A DNA stretch of 64,000 nt from Bisporella sp. PMI_857 (Eukaryota; Ascomycota; Leotiomycetes; Helotiales; Helotiaceae): contig JAJSPD010000002.1 of assembly GCA_021307315.1 (NCBI GenBank), positions 1,482,928 through 1,546,927 of the forward strand, in the 5' to 3' direction. Under the pieces are notes generated by a model, which did no database searches, was not told the origin of the DNA, and saw only the letters and a list, made by a program, of their open reading frames with translations. Below, one piece after another: positions 44,891-58,600 of this stretch. Positions within the stretch are counted from its first letter, which is position 1, and each line of letters starts with the position of its first letter. Position numbers and translations under genes: made by a program.

Positions 44891-45138
44891 TTACTCACTG
44901 GGAGGGAGCGAGCAATACTGCCAATGACTGTTACGGATGAAGTCTGTGAATAAGTGGCTTTGGTGAATGTATTTTGGAGTTTAGTGTTGCGTTGGAGGCA
45001 GATCTGATTTGAAGTTGAGAATATCGTAGGATATTTCCGGTTTGACTCTCCACAAACTTTTAGAAACCATGCAACTAAAAAGCTGACAGTAACTTACACA
45101 ATAAAACAAGTATCGAACAGCTCATAATTTCCCTTGAC

Positions 45139-46155
45139 AATGGAAGTTTCTCAAGCACATCATATTGTTGCCCTGGATACTTGCTACCATAATATACTAC
45201 TGTTCTCTTTCCCGCACATCCTCACTACTTATTACGAGATAACTACAACTGGCCATAATCTTAATACTACACGCCTCAGGGATGCAACAATTGCCTTTAC
45301 CGGCTTGGTTCTGGTCTCCGCTGTAACTATAAAGTAATGTAATCAACTGAAGCTAATCATTACCTCTTCTGCTGAGATAGACCACATCGATATTACCGCA
45401 CGTCGCGAGCGAGGCATCATTGTCTGCAACACTCCTGCCGCGACGGTCGAAGTCGTTGCCGAGTAGCCATCGCGCTATACTTTGCAACCAAGAGATAGAT
45501 TGTAAGTCTGCATGTATAGGTGCTACAAGGCAATTGGGAAGACGATCCAAGTGGGATGGGGGGACAGAGAGGAATACCCCCGCTGGCATGCAACCAGGAA
45601 GTTTTGGGTATTGTGGGATGTGGACGAATAACCATGTTCATTAGAATTGATGGCTGGATAATGGGCTGACATGATAGGTAAGCAAATCGAAACGGTCGTA
45701 ATAGCCTTGGGCATGCCGGTTTTAGTTGCTGGGCGACGAGGTGCTGTGCTACGGGCTGGATGTGTTGATTTCGAAAATATTCTGCGCCGTTGCGCTACAC
45801 TTATGCTGGCGTGTCCCTCGAATGAAACTACACGGTATCTGATTACAACACATGAGATACAGCTGATGCAGAGCTGTGCAATCCTGATTAATGTCAGCCG
45901 CGGTAGCGGGTGGTGTGAAGCTGATGTTGTGAAGGCACTAGAGAAAAATATCATTGCTAGTGTGGGGACGGATGTTTTTGAAGAGGAGCCAGCTAACAAA
46001 GACAAGAACCCGTTCTTGAAAGGCAAAGTGAAGGGGTTGTTGGTGAGTCCTCATATCGCATGGGTTTCTATGTCAGCCTCGGCAAATTGCGTGAGTCGAT
46101 CAAGGAGAATGCTGAGGCGTTTGTGGCAGGTAAACCGGTGAACCTAGTTACATAG
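45139..46155 (+). pseudogene. D-isomer-specific 2-hydroxyacid dehydrogenase pseudogene
   Basis: The order of the family is preserved: an N-terminal segment with NTTRLRDATIAFTGLVLVSAVTI, then EIDHIDITARRERGIIVCNTPAATVEVVAE, where a TAG interrupts the VAEHAIAL-type motif and the frame shifts to AIALYFATKR. The Rossmann loop is degraded (GIVGCGRI). ATLMLACPSNETTRYLI, INVSRGSGWCEADVVKAL, GTDVFEEEPANKDKNP and LVSPHIAW follow in the longest open part (45671-46141). The natural stop appears to be TAG at 46153-46155 after AFVAGKPVNLVT in another frame. At least four frame changes are needed, so it cannot be functional. The ancestor reduced 2-keto acids with NAD(P)H. Confidence 0.8.
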
Positions 46156-47342
46156 AACCAATCTCCCCAAAAAAAATTATTCTTTAAGGCAGAACGCATT
46201 TCTTTTAGGGATAAGCCTTTCTAGCGCGTTGCTGACTCGTAAAATTTGTGCTGCGCGGAAGTATAAGTCGCTTGACTTTGAATTATGACAAGGTAACTCA
46301 GGGGGGTCTTGTCGTCCTCGCAAATCAATTGCGGCGGTTCGCTGCTGAATTCTTTCGTGGCCATGACAGACCCATCTAAGCGCCAGCACATATGCTTAGA
46401 TGTAAAGGACCTACTCCTATAATGGATAAATGTGCCCAGAATTGGGGGCTATTTCTACCGCCAGGCCCCACCACCTTCTGAAAGCCGAGGATGTCCTGAT
46501 TAAAACTTAGACTCGCATACTATTCCACACGGGTTTGATGTCCGAAATCAGCATCATTACTAATACTGTACAGTGCATATTATGCTCAACGATATTAGAT
46601 CAGAAAGCAATGTCTTTCTATCTTTCACATGAAGTGTTGTCGAGAGGGACTTTTTGATGTTGCTGGGATTACCCCTGGCCCCAAAGCGGCTTCTTCCAAT
46701 TAGCGTTTCATGTCTAACCACCAAAAAAGGGGAGGTTTTTTTTTTGCCTACTGATGCTCTACAGTACCAAGCTTTTGCTGACTCAGAATTACATTTCCTG
46801 TTCAAGTTACCCTCTGCCGCCACAAATAAGGAAACATATATCATCTAGGCGCCAAAGATTCTTATGTTATTCTAAGACTTGGCTCTCGTTGAACGGGTCT
46901 TTTCTAAAGTAGAAATGAGGACGCCATCCTGGGTCTACCGCCGATATCTACCTTTATGGGCAATGCGAATGGTTTCAACATCCCTCTTGAAAGGATTACA
47001 CGAACTAGTCCGACTCAAAATTGTAGGAAAGAGGGCTGACTGTGCCTGTCCCGCCCCGTCCAGACTGGTCCCGGCAACTTCTTGATAGCCGTGAATCCTT
47101 GGGACGGCTTGGCCAAGATTGATTGGCGAACAGCGTTACATCAGAGTGGATTTTGTACTTTAAGCGCAGCACTCAGCTTGTCCCTTTGTGGAGCCCCATC
47201 TGTTGGTCCCTCATTAACTGTGTGCTGAGCCTCTTTTATTTAAACTTTTCATTCCCTCATGATGATGATGATGATCGGCTTAACACTTTTTCTTGCTTGA
47301 CTGTTTAGATGCGGGTTTGGGAGGACGAGTGCAAAGGACCAA
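46156..47342. other. intergenic, 5' region of the GPI protein gene
   Basis: About 1.2 kb. No supported gene. An ATG triplet run lies at 47259-47275 shortly upstream of the next start, and a T8 tract near 46739. Confidence 0.5.
47259..47275. repeat. ATG/TGA trinucleotide run
   Basis: Five to six GAT units. If transcribed, these would be several upstream AUGs within 90 bp of the GPI protein start. Confidence 0.75.
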
Positions 47343-49453
47343 ATGCGTTTATTGACTGGGATTGCGCTACTTGCGCTTGGCGAACATGCTGCGGCATACA
47401 ATTACCCTCGACAATTGGGTAAGTCCTGAGTAGCCGCAATCATAGTATCGTCAAGTCTGACTTCTCCAGCGTCGAACGCAACCACCACTACGACCACCAA
47501 AGCGCCATACTATGAACCAGGGGAGAATTGCACTGTTGGAATTGATCAACTCTATGGAGGATACACATCAGATCGCTCTGTACAATGCTACTGTGTGACT
47601 CAGTTGCGGGATTGGCTTTCAACTACGACTGTAGTTCGCACGGTATCTAAAACAAGAGGAGTTGGGGTTACTACTCTTACCCAGACTACCAGTGCAAGCA
47701 CGTATACAACAGTAGCGGCAAATCTTGTTACTGAAGTCTATACCGTGACTGGAAATTATGCCTTTGCAAATGAGAATAACTTCTACGGATCAGCAAGCCC
47801 TCCCTGTGTAAGCTTTTTTGGTTCTAACTATCCATTCTCGCGACTAATGCGTTTCTATAGTGTAGCTCGTGTACGATAGCAGCGCAGACCGTTGATTTGT
47901 TCTATTTTCCCACTCGTAAGTTGGATGCACCACTGCGCATACTGGTCTAACATATTCAGCTGCCGTTGAGGGTGCTGCAACTTCGTTCGAGTCGAATGGC
48001 TATACATTGTGAGTAGCCTGCTCCTATGATATCTAATGGATACTCATAGATGAAACAGTAAATCACCGAGTGTATATATTGGCTTTACCTCACTTTATGC
48101 ATTTGACTTTTGTGGAACTGTAGGCAGCGTATATAGCTCGACAACAATGGAGTTTCACCCTACGGAGATCTCCACATTTGGAAGCTTGACAGCGACAACT
48201 ACCACTCGCACACAAGCGCACGATGATTTCTCGAACATCACCCCAGGTGTGATCACAACGGAAACAAATACGTTAACGTTATCTGTGCCGGTGGCGACCC
48301 AGATTGACTTCAGAGACCTCGCTCAAGACTGTGACACGATCGAGGGATATACGTATATTGCATCGCTACCTCTCACACAGCTCAACAGTAAGTCCACACT
48401 CCTGCACGAGATGCACATGATATCTGACGTCGCTATTAGAGCTCGACCCTTGTCACCCAGTGATCCAATTGCCAGAACGCATAAAATCCCTTCAGCCTGG
48501 TTGGGCAGATTGTAATAAAAATCCTCTTGGCGGGTACATATCCCCTTGTTTTATTTCTAGAATTGTGCTCATGATTTCGTAGCTTCTACGATCCACCATC
48601 TGCTCTGACTCCCGTTTCGAGGCTTCAACCTGCCACTTCTACGCCTGTCCCAACTCCTCAACCAGCTGAAGATCCCACGATCGTCCCTCCAGCTCCTACT
48701 TCTACAATTCCTGCAGCACCAGTTCAAACTCCTGATCCTGTCCCTCAGCCTACAACGACTCCAAAGCCAATAGAGCCGACTCCAGATCCACAACCAGACA
48801 CAGCCATCCAATCGACCGTTGCGGTTTCGCCCACCCCAATAGTACCTGCCGATCCCCCAGTCTCCAACTCTCCTGTCGAGTCCCCAGGCGGATCGCCGTC
48901 GAACCCATCGCCCGTCAATCAGACGCCAGACCCAAACGCACCAGCACCATCAGTTACGTCAGTTCTAGTCCTTCCTCCAGCCTCGATCACCATTCCAACC
49001 GCTGGCGGCGTCATCGCATCTCAGACTCTCACTGCTGGCGCCGTAGTTACATCCGCTGGCGTTGTATTTTCCGTTATCTCGACTGGAAGTTCCATTGTGG
49101 CCGTAGTAGGCACGCAGACATTGATCGCCGGTGGCCAAGCTGCTTCCAACCAAGGTATTGTCTACTCTCTCCCTGCAACAGGGGGCAATATCATCGTGAG
49201 TGTTTTGCCGACGGCGGCGTCAGATCCTGCTTTGGGTGTTGTGATAGCGTCAATATTTGGCGGCTCTCCAGCGATTCCGACGTACCATGTTTATACTGTC
49301 ACCCCGAGTGCGGGTGCGGGCAATGGAACGTCTGGAGACAACACGACTGGACTTCCGTTTATAGAGGCCAGTAGTGCTTCGCGGTCGGGGAATGGTCTCG
49401 CTGGCTTCGCATTAGGGGCTCTGGGGTTTGGATTTATGGTTGCAATGCTTTAA
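47343..49453 (+). CDS. GPI-anchored Pro/Thr-rich cell-surface protein
   Basis: Seven exons, 47343-47418, 47470-47807, 47861-47915, 47960-48008, 48059-48387, 48440-48533 and 48583-49453, give 603 aa with every phase matching. The start gives a signal peptide (MRLLTGIALLALGEHAAA). Residues about 25-310 form a Cys- and Thr-containing ectodomain (NCTVGIDQLYGGYTSDRSV, SPPCCSSCTI, LYAFDFCGTVGS, LDPCHPVIQLPERI). Residues about 320-430 are a Pro/Thr/Ser-rich stalk, then a Gly/Thr/Val-rich segment with VVGTQTLIAGGQ-type motifs common in ascomycete wall proteins. The C-terminus (SRSGNGLAGFALGALGFGFM) is a GPI-attachment signal. Role unknown; probably a wall glycoprotein. An alternative ATG 33 nt upstream is in another frame and lacks a signal peptide. 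Confidence 0.8.
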
Positions 49454-49673
49454 TGTTTAATAGAGAGTTAGTCTGGAAGGCTGAAATGTACAGATATGAA
49501 TTATGAATACCCAATGTATATAGATGGATGACGCAGGATATGGATTCTAACCCTTCCGAGAGAAACAAAAGGATAATTATAAACTTATATTTACCATTGA
49601 AGAGAAGAGCACATACCCCATGACCTTGCTATAAGTTCAGACTTCGAACGGGTTTGCATATTTACAAATTATC

Positions 49674-50282
49674 TCATTCTTTACCCTGTCTACCCACCAA
49701 GGACGTCTCTCCGCTGCGTATCAACCCGATTACCCAGCCCACAGCATCTTCAGCATGCCCTTCTCTCATGGGAGCCATCAATTCCAAATCTGCCTTGGCA
49801 AAGGACCCGACAGCAATATTAAAAAATGGCCCCCAGCCATCAACCACATTATCCTCCTCTCCGCACCAATACGTTAGCGTGGTCCCGCACCTTCCACAGA
49901 ACGTTCTATGTACATCCTTCGAGCTTGAAAAATGCTTCAGATGCGTTCCTTCTAGTGCGCTTCCTTCCCCGGTCAGAACATCTGCTGCCGCAACCTTTCT
50001 CTCGTCGCTCGAGCCGAACGAAATCGAGAATTTGGCCCATGAGATTGGACAGATAAACCAGCATTGGATAACTGCCCCGGATACACGGCGACAGGTATCA
50101 CAGTGATCGAGCGAGATGAGCGGAAGCCGTTCCGTTGATGCGTTTTGTTGGCCGAATCCTTTTCTCTTGGCCGTGGGGATGACCGGCCTGGAGGCGAGTG
50201 GAGGGATGGAGATGACATATTTAATCGCACCGCAGAAACAGCCGCCTGAGAGGTCAACGGCTGCTTTGGGGAGGAAAGCCAT
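49674..50282 (-). CDS. GFA / CENP-V-type zinc-binding protein
   Basis: Single exon, 202 aa, ATG at 50282. The GFA-fold zinc ligands are in place: GGCFCGAIKY (two Cys near residues 15-17), DHCDTCRRVSGA and RTFCGRCGTTLTYW, a CxC, CxxC, CxxC arrangement like glutathione-dependent formaldehyde-activating enzymes and CENP-V proteins. Fungi have many such paralogues; most have no assigned substrate and S-hydroxymethylglutathione formation is doubtful for this subfamily. It converges with the GPI protein gene, 220 bp between stop codons. No lesion seen. Confidence 0.88.
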   Translation of the reverse strand: MAFLPKAAVDLSGGCFCGAIKYVISIPPLASRPVIPTAKRKGFGQQNASTERLPLISLDHCDTCRRVSGAVIQCWFICPISWAKFSISFGSSDERKVAAADVLTGEGSALEGTHLKHFSSSKDVHRTFCGRCGTTLTYWCGEEDNVVDGWGPFFNIAVGSFAKADLELMAPMREGHAEDAVGWVIGLIRSGETSLVGRQGKE

Positions 50283-52623
50283 GTTATATGAGTCGTTGCC
50301 TCGATACAGGTAATTTTGGCGATTCTGGTGATTCTTCTATAGCTAGCTTATGATTTGCTGAGTGCGAAATCAGCAAAGGGTTGGGGCGTGGAAGACTTGG
50401 CGAAAGGAAAGATGATGTCATTGATATTATGTAGAAATGCTTGATTCAAAATCCTACACAATACTCTATCATCGAGTTTGGACTTGCAGAGAGATGGGGT
50501 GCGCTGCGACCTTTTGTGTATCTCTATCAACTGTTTATCATTCTCATCAATATGCCAATACCTGCCATAGAGTTAACTGGTGTTGAACCGACTCAAGGTT
50601 TCCTATGAAGTTGCCATGCTCCGGTTAATAGCACTTTTGATCGTTTTCACTGCTTAGGGACATGAGAGCAAAGAAGTCGCATGTCTAACAAGATTCTCGC
50701 ATTTCGAATATCCAGACAAATGTTCTTAATCAAAGACTTTGTCTGCCTTAAAAAGATCCCGTGCGTCTCAGCATCACGAAACTATTTTGAGACATTACAT
50801 AAAATCCATTGGGCCTTGGAAACGAAGTAGTTGATATGAGATACACTTCGGCCATGGATAATTATCTATGTAATCCGAGGCTGGGAGACACGATCCGTAG
50901 CATAGTAATCGAATATTCAATCCTGAGAAAACTCCGTAGTAAGAGGAAATCATTGTAATTGTCTAAACACTAATTTTCTCACAAATATGCAGGTACACTT
51001 GTTTTATACCGCGCTTCCCCTGGTGAGAAATTATCTAGAACGGGTAGCTGAAATTTATCAACTGATAAGGAGACTCAAATTTGATATATTCACCGCGCTC
51101 CTTAGATAACTTTATATTGATTTGCGCATGAAACTTCCAATTAGAGAAGCAATTCGCACGTGTGCTTCAAGAGGAGGCTCCACGAAGAAAAATGCTGTGA
51201 GCCTAGAAACACTCATAAAGCTGATGTTACAAGCTTTGGCATTCATAGCCGGTGGTGTTTGGTGCAAGACTGGCCATTGCTGGGTAATTAACTTCGCATC
51301 GCTGACAGGTGTGATCTTAAAGTCTGGGACATCTTGGCCTGGATGACGCATGCTGTTCTTGAAATCATGTAGAAATGGAGGACCCCTTCAATAGAACTTG
51401 GAACTCGCCAGGCCATACTTATATTTTTCTCTTCAACTTTGAAAGAAGCTGAGACACAGAGTCCTAACCGAGACTTAGTCACATAGATGCTAGGGTTGGT
51501 TTTCGGTGAATGTTGAGCCGAATTCATAGTGGCTTAACTGTTGTAAGGTGAGCAAAGTGAAGTACCTTGTGCTCAAGACACTTCGTTGGCATTTTTTACT
51601 CAGATGCGACGATGTCGTGATCTTTCTAAAGAACTATCCGAGACTGAGCCGGTATGCCTCTTATTATTGAGCTGTAGTATCCATTTCTGTAGAAAGGTAG
51701 AAAAAGAAGAATGCTTAAGAAGCTACAGGAAATGTTTGCAGTTGACAGATGCAGGTGTGAAGGAGCTTCGGCTGGACTAATTCAATTTCACACTTAAACA
51801 ACCCATTTAGCCTGAAGACTAGGATATGTACGACGGTGACGGACATTAGTAGAACAACAACGAGAAATATTCTATTAAGGAGTGGAAAGGAGAGGTTTGA
51901 ACTTCTTCATGCACTGGCACCAAAAAGTACTCTGATTATCATTGGCTTGATACCTCCGTTCTGCCCCTTGATACTCTCCTCAAACATTTGAGACCTATCA
52001 TAGATGAGACGTCGGATAACTAGGCGGAGTTCCAAATAAGAATCTATGCCGCGATGGGATCATCTCCCCAGCATTAGCAGATCGAGTGATGGTGGCGATG
52101 AGAGCTCTCTGTCGGGATGGAAGCGAGGCTTGGCATTATGCAGATCGGCTCAAAATAGAAATAACACGTGATGCTGCCTTCTGGTTGTCCCCGTTTTTTG
52201 TCACGGGATCAGGCGCCAACCTCGCGATGGGCGGTCAACCTGGAAAAGGTGGAGATTTCATTTTGCAAGACACGGCACAGGGAACACGGGATACATGCAC
52301 CATTCCTTATTCGGGGATGGGACCATCAACTCTATTTCGACTTTCTCGACATCAGGTTAGAGGAGATGGCTGCTGAGTTAGTATATATTTTCCTTCCCAT
52401 CCTCATTCTCTTAGTCCTCCTTTTCATGCTTCTCTTTCAAGCTTGATCGCAATTGTGTTTCCTTGCATTTGCATACATATATACAAAGGGCGCTTTCACA
52501 GTCAGACAGTTTCACCACTATCCGTGTCATCGTGCTCATTAACCTCTCTTATCTTTCAATCTCTGTCAGTGACATTCCTTCCTCAACTTTGGCAAGGAAG
52601 GAAGGCGTACCAAGTCTTTCGTC
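50283..52623. other. 2.3 kb interval without supported genes
   Basis: Short frames only. A plus-strand frame ending at 52446 has a hydrophobic C-terminus (YIFLPILILLVLLFMLLF) preceded by DHQLYFDFLDIRLEEM and could be a relic, but no family was recognised. The right end is the promoter and 5' UTR of the ankyrin gene. Confidence 0.4.
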
Positions 52624-55600
52624 ATGGCAAGTATCATGGTGTATGTATCTCCAATCCAATTTAATCCTCCTCTTTCCCCTCTTCCTTTCAGAATTAACTT
52701 TTGTAATGCTTACCCTATCCGATCAGCCCCAGAGAGTCTGCTAGTTTTTCGCTTCCCAAACTGCCGCCCGGAGGCGTTGCTGGTTTCATTCCTCATCTCA
52801 CAAAACATGAAGAGAGCCCAGTTTCAGAGCTACTGCAACCATACAAGGACTTCGAATCGGAGCTAAGGAAGATCTATGCACAGCAGCCTGATCATGATGC
52901 TGTGAAGAATGGCTGTGTTAATTTGGTTCCTATCTTTGATGGCCATCAAGAGGTACGCTAATTCAATTGGATTAAGCGAGGCCTCGAGATTCCTGCCACG
53001 CATTGGGACTTCGGCCTCATAGTGCTGACTTGTGCCTATTAGGGGGTGAAAATTCGAGGGAGAAAGCTCAGTAAGGAGACTGAGGAGGAGAAAGAAAAGT
53101 TTATCATGTCATTGAAAAATGAGGAACGGTTAGCTGATGGAGGTCTGTTACCTGGTTGTTGTGGTCAGAATATTGTCTAATCTTTCACTTTAGCTCCTGC
53201 TATTGTTTCGTCATTCAGAGACTTCCAGCAAAATTTTAATTTGTTCTCCGAATCCTCTCTCGCTGATTTAGACTGGAGTAATGTCGTAGCGGCCGGTAGC
53301 GCTGTTACGACAGCTCTCCTCCCGGTCCCCGAAAAGTGGGCCGGCAGTAAACGAAGTCTGAGAGAATACTATCACCAACATCTGGCCCCGGCAAGTGACG
53401 TGGACCTTTTCATTTACGGTCTTAATGAGGAGGAAGCGATCGAGAAGATTAAGAAGATTGAGCGAAACATCAAGGATAGCATCCTCCACGAGACGACGAC
53501 AATCAGAACAAAGAATGCAATCACGATTGCCAGCCAATATCCCACCCGCCATGTTCAGATCGTCCTTCGCCTTTACGACTCAATCTCTCAGATAATCACT
53601 GGCTTTGACGTCGACTGTGCCTGCGTGGCATATACAGGCAAGCAAGTATTTGCCGCTCCTCGAGCTATTGCCGCATTCATCACACAATGCAATACCATTG
53701 ATCTCACTCGTCGTTCCCCTTCCTATGAGAATAGGTTATCTAAATATAGCCACCGTGGATTCGAGGCCTATTGGCCACTTTTGGACCGCACTCGGATCGA
53801 CCCAACGATATTTGAACGCTCGTTTGGTCGAACTCAAGGTCTCGCCCGTCTCTTAATTCTTGAAAAGCTACCTAAAGCTGCTGATCGAGAATCGTATATG
53901 GACCAACGTAGAGCAGAGAGGGGTAGACCAGCTGTTCAACGTGGCTATCGATATAGCCATGGCACGAAGGGAAACATCAAGGAACAAGAAGAGGATGAAG
54001 TAGCTGAGTGGGTGGAACAAGAAGAGGCATCCTCATATCATACAATGACTGTTCCATATGGTAGGTTTGCACGATGTGATGATTTTTCAGTTCGAGGTAT
54101 TAATACATTTAGAGTTGTTTGTAGCTAATATATCTCAGGCGAAAAATATACGGCTGCAAAAATCACCCGGTTGCTGTATGCGAAAGACCTTCTTCTCAAT
54201 GCAGAGTGGAACCAAGATAAAGAGCGAGAAGTCTATCTCCATCGCCATCCATGCTTCTTCGGAAATGCGGAAGAGGTCATACAAGATTGCTGTGGATATT
54301 GTCCAGAGCCCAAGACCGATGAGGAGATCGAAATTGCTGAGGAGGAAAGCAAGACTAACGTTTCTGGTACGGTGACAAAAGCTTAACCTTCGGTTTGTCT
54401 TCGAGATGATAACTAACTCTGGCTCTAGGAACGCTGAAGTTTCTGAAGGATGATCCAGGACGACAAGAGATCGGGAGCTTCAATCCAATCACCGATGATG
54501 AATGGACAACCATGGCCTATGTTGGAGATACTGCTCGCCTTTGCCAGGCAATCGTCGACGGCGACGTTGAGCATGTGGAAGATTGGTGCACCCAGGAAGG
54601 TGTCGACATTAATCGCCGGGATTATACCGGGCGGACTCCTCTTCATCTTGCTGTCATGGTATCTACCATTGATGTTGTTCAGTGTCTTATCAACCACGGA
54701 GCAAGATTGATTGCTAGGTTGATAGACGGTAGAACAGCCCTTCATTTAGCAGCTGCTCGAGGCAACATTAATATGGTAACCCTACTAAGTGGCTCCAAAT
54801 CTAGCATCTTAATGGGCTAATCTCTCCATTTAGGTCAAAGCTCTTATGGACAAGAGTCTAGCTAATGAAGAAGCGGAGAACGAAAAGAAAGATGCGAAAC
54901 GGGCCGCTAAGATGGCAACGAGCGCCATTGAACATGAATCTAGATCTTCGGTAAAGCATAGTGAAGTTGATTCGGATGAGGATTCAGCTTCAGAAGCCAG
55001 GCAAGCAGGGTGAAGATCACTCTCACTGTCACTTATTACTAACATAATTGATATAGTTCGATCAGTCTGGAAAGCCAAGATATCGCTGACTCTGACTCAA
55101 TGACAATGGGTTCTTTCGTTAAGATTGACAGTAAAGAGAAGGAGAAGGCAGATGTGAGCCCCTCCTCCCAAACGTTTTGGCAATTAACATACTGACCAAT
55201 ATAGGACGGCGTTCTTGAAGACTCGCCGGATGACCCTGACTTTTATGATGTGAACGTGATTGCATGGGATTATGGATTATCGCCTCTCCATCTTGCACTC
55301 CTTAATGGCCATCTCAATGTTATCGAAACCTTGGCCTCAGAATATGGCGCTGATGTTCTTCTCCCTGTTAAGCTTGTTGAGCCAGGAACCTCAAATGCCA
55401 GAGGTGCCATTATGACATTGGTATTGGCGTTGTCCCTTCCTATTGAAAAGTCAAAAGAGACGATTCAACTCCTTCTTAAACTTGGTATGTGCGTCTTAAA
55501 ACTACCGTTATGTGACACTGACGAAAACCTTCTCAGGTGCTACATCTGCCCAAGCAGATATGAATCATTTCACGGCTTTCCACTATATTGTAGGTGATAA

Positions 55601-58600
55601 CAACCAAGGTATCCTCAATCTTCTCTTAGAACATGATCGCCCTGCTGCTCTGAGTATCCTAAACAATCTGGGTTTTACTAGAAATTGGGATAATGAGATG
55701 AACTCGCCTTTGACAACCGCTGTTGGCAAAGGATTCAAAGACATGACGAAGAAGCTTCTAGAACTCGGGGCCAGACCTGCTATCTCCTTTGATGACTGGA
55801 TCAAGGGGTATCTGGCAAAGAATGATCGTGCAAAGAATCACACTGCTGAACAGAACCTGAATGCTTTCCACACTACGGCAACACAGCCAATTATTACCGC
55901 CGCAATTAAGGAATCTGGACAAATTGTGCAAGATCTTCTTGCGTATGGTGCCGATCCAAACACTCTGGTACGAAGCCTACAGACCAGGCGGATAGCCCCT
56001 CACGTTTTGTTTACGTTGACAATGCATTTAGGAGAAAACTGCATGGTCGCAGCTACAGAACAAGAATTATCGCTACTACAAAGGCGAGACAATTCTTGAC
56101 ATTGTTCAAAAGAAGATCAAGACCTTGTCAGCATACGTGCCGGAAGCTGACCATCCTGTCCATCCTATCAAACCGGAAAAGTTACGCAGTGAGACAAGCT
56201 ACATCTTTGGTACGTGTATTCTCTCTGCTCTCAAGCCAGATTAAAGTTGACACTGGATTGTTTCAGGTCTGGCAGACGGAACTTATCAAAAGTGGACAGC
56301 TATCAATGACTTTAAGACCGCTAAACAAGCAAATAAAAAGGCTTGGGAAATATATCAGACAGCCATCAAGGAAGAAAAGCACGATGGTGTCAAAGAAAAG
56401 ACAGAATTCGTTACTTCTCTGATCCATGAGCTTAAGCAGGCCGAGAAGTCCCTCCTTGCTGCGGGCGCAAAGACTTTCAAGGAACTCCATCCTGATATCC
56501 AAGCGGGTGACAATGACGCGAGCAATTATGCATACAAAACGCCAGTTGTACCTGACTATCAAACCAAGTTCTCTTTCAACGTCCCTGATCTCAATGACAC
56601 AAAGAAAGATGGATATTTAAGACTATTCGAAGCTGCATGGACTGGGGACGTGGAAGAGATCAAATCCCTGACCTTGGCTCCATGGCAACCAAAAACTGGA
56701 GGATCTGCTGTTAGCCCGCTCAGAGTTGCAGTTCAGGATGGTAATAGTCACAGCCCTTTCTCTATTGCTGTTCTTCGCGGTCACTATGATCTTGCTGAGA
56801 AAATTGTCGAAATATGCTTGGCGCAATATCACGATAACAACACCGCACATAAAAAGCGCTGGAACATGAAGTCAGATACCGACGATGAAGATTGCTCTGA
56901 TTATGAAAGCGAGGATGATCATGGGTTGCCTATATCCTCGGAACTTATCAGCGACAAGTACACGGTGGATAATCTTGGTGAAGTTGCTAGTGTTGTCAAG
57001 AGCGATGTTATGCCTTTAGCTATGATCGCATGGTCGTGTGCTACACAATACTTCCTCTTGAGTGAGGAAGTTAAACATGGTATTCTTCCTGTGGAAATAC
57101 TATTTCCAAATGTTTTCTTGACGTACAATTACTAATATATCACTATCAAAGAATACTCTAGGTCAACTATTCTAGAACATGCTGTTGTTACTGATGACAT
57201 GAAACTTTTGAAGTTCATGATTCAATTAGGACAGGAGCAGCAAATTCGCCTCGCGAGGGAGGATGATGCACAAAGATGCTATACCATTCAGCGAGATGTA
57301 TTCTTGAGAGCTATTAAGCTTGGCCGTACCCACATGCTTGCGGAAATGATTCGATCTACTGGTGTCGGAATTCCGCTCAATCAACTTATTAAGTCTAGTG
57401 GAATCGAGCTCAAGATGAAACCAAGATACTACCAAGGCTTGACTGTAGGGGGCAAGAAGCGTGCTGACTGGGCGCAGGCGCCGGGAGGTGAAATCCAGAT
57501 TGTGGAAGAGCGTATTCCACCACTTCTCCAAGCTGCACATGTTGGTAGTATTGAGTCTGTGGAATGGTTCATGAGCGATGCCCCCATGCGACGTTACAAG
57601 GAATTTGCAGAGGCAAATAAAAATGACAAGAGAGTCAGGACATTGGCGGAGACAGGAAAGGGCTTTGAGAAGACAATTGGTACTTGGCTTGATGCAAAAA
57701 GTATGTCGCTTGATTTAAATATCTGGCTTCCAGCGTGCAAAAACACTGACATAGAACAGACGACCTTACTCTCCATTGCGCAATCCTCCATACACCTGTA
57801 GGTGACTCGCAACTGGCACATCATCTTGGTCTCATCAGGCATCTACTGGCAGTCATGCCTAATGCTCTTGAGAAAAAATCATCAGAAGGATGGACACCAC
57901 TTCAACTTGCAGTATGGACACAACGCGAGGATGTGATATCGCATTTGCTTTCAATTGGTGCTAACCAACGACATCGTGACAAACTTGGAAGAAATCTGAT
58001 GCATGTTATGCTCGAGAGACGGTATGGAAAGGCCGAATTAGTCGAGACTAAATTTCGAGCTTTGATCGGCCTGTTTGAAAAGAATGACGTAACTGAAATG
58101 CTTACTGAGCGTTGTACCATCTCCCCTGGAGCTCTTTCACCATTAGCCTACTGGATGTCTCACAGTAGTGGCTCAAGGATCGATCTCGACATCATGAAAA
58201 TTTTGGCTGAGTATTCTAATGGCGAAGATCTGGAGATGATTAATGGAGAAGGAGATCTCCCTCTCCATGTGGTATGTCTCGTCTGCATATTTTCTGAACC
58301 TGCTCATTCTAAGATTAACAACGTTGTAGGCTGTCAAGAAAGGCCTAAGCACTATCAGCGGTTATCTGCTTTCGCTTAACCCATCTCTCCTCCATCGTGA
58401 GAACGCCACTGGACGCACACCACTAGAGATGGCTCGCGATATTTACTTGGCCTCATGCGTCCAGGAGCCACCCAATGTGAAACCTGACATTTATTATTAC
58501 CCAAACCAAGATGATTACAATGCAACTACGCGTCGACCTGCTGCTGAGTTCGTGCCGAAAAGAGATGAGGGTCAGCATGAGGAGACTAAGAAGCGGACAT

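Noticed and set aside
54961..55011. GC-AG intron at the end of exon 7 of the ankyrin gene
   Set aside because: A canonical GT donor 9 nt downstream (after GCAGG) keeps the same frame, so the rare class is not needed.
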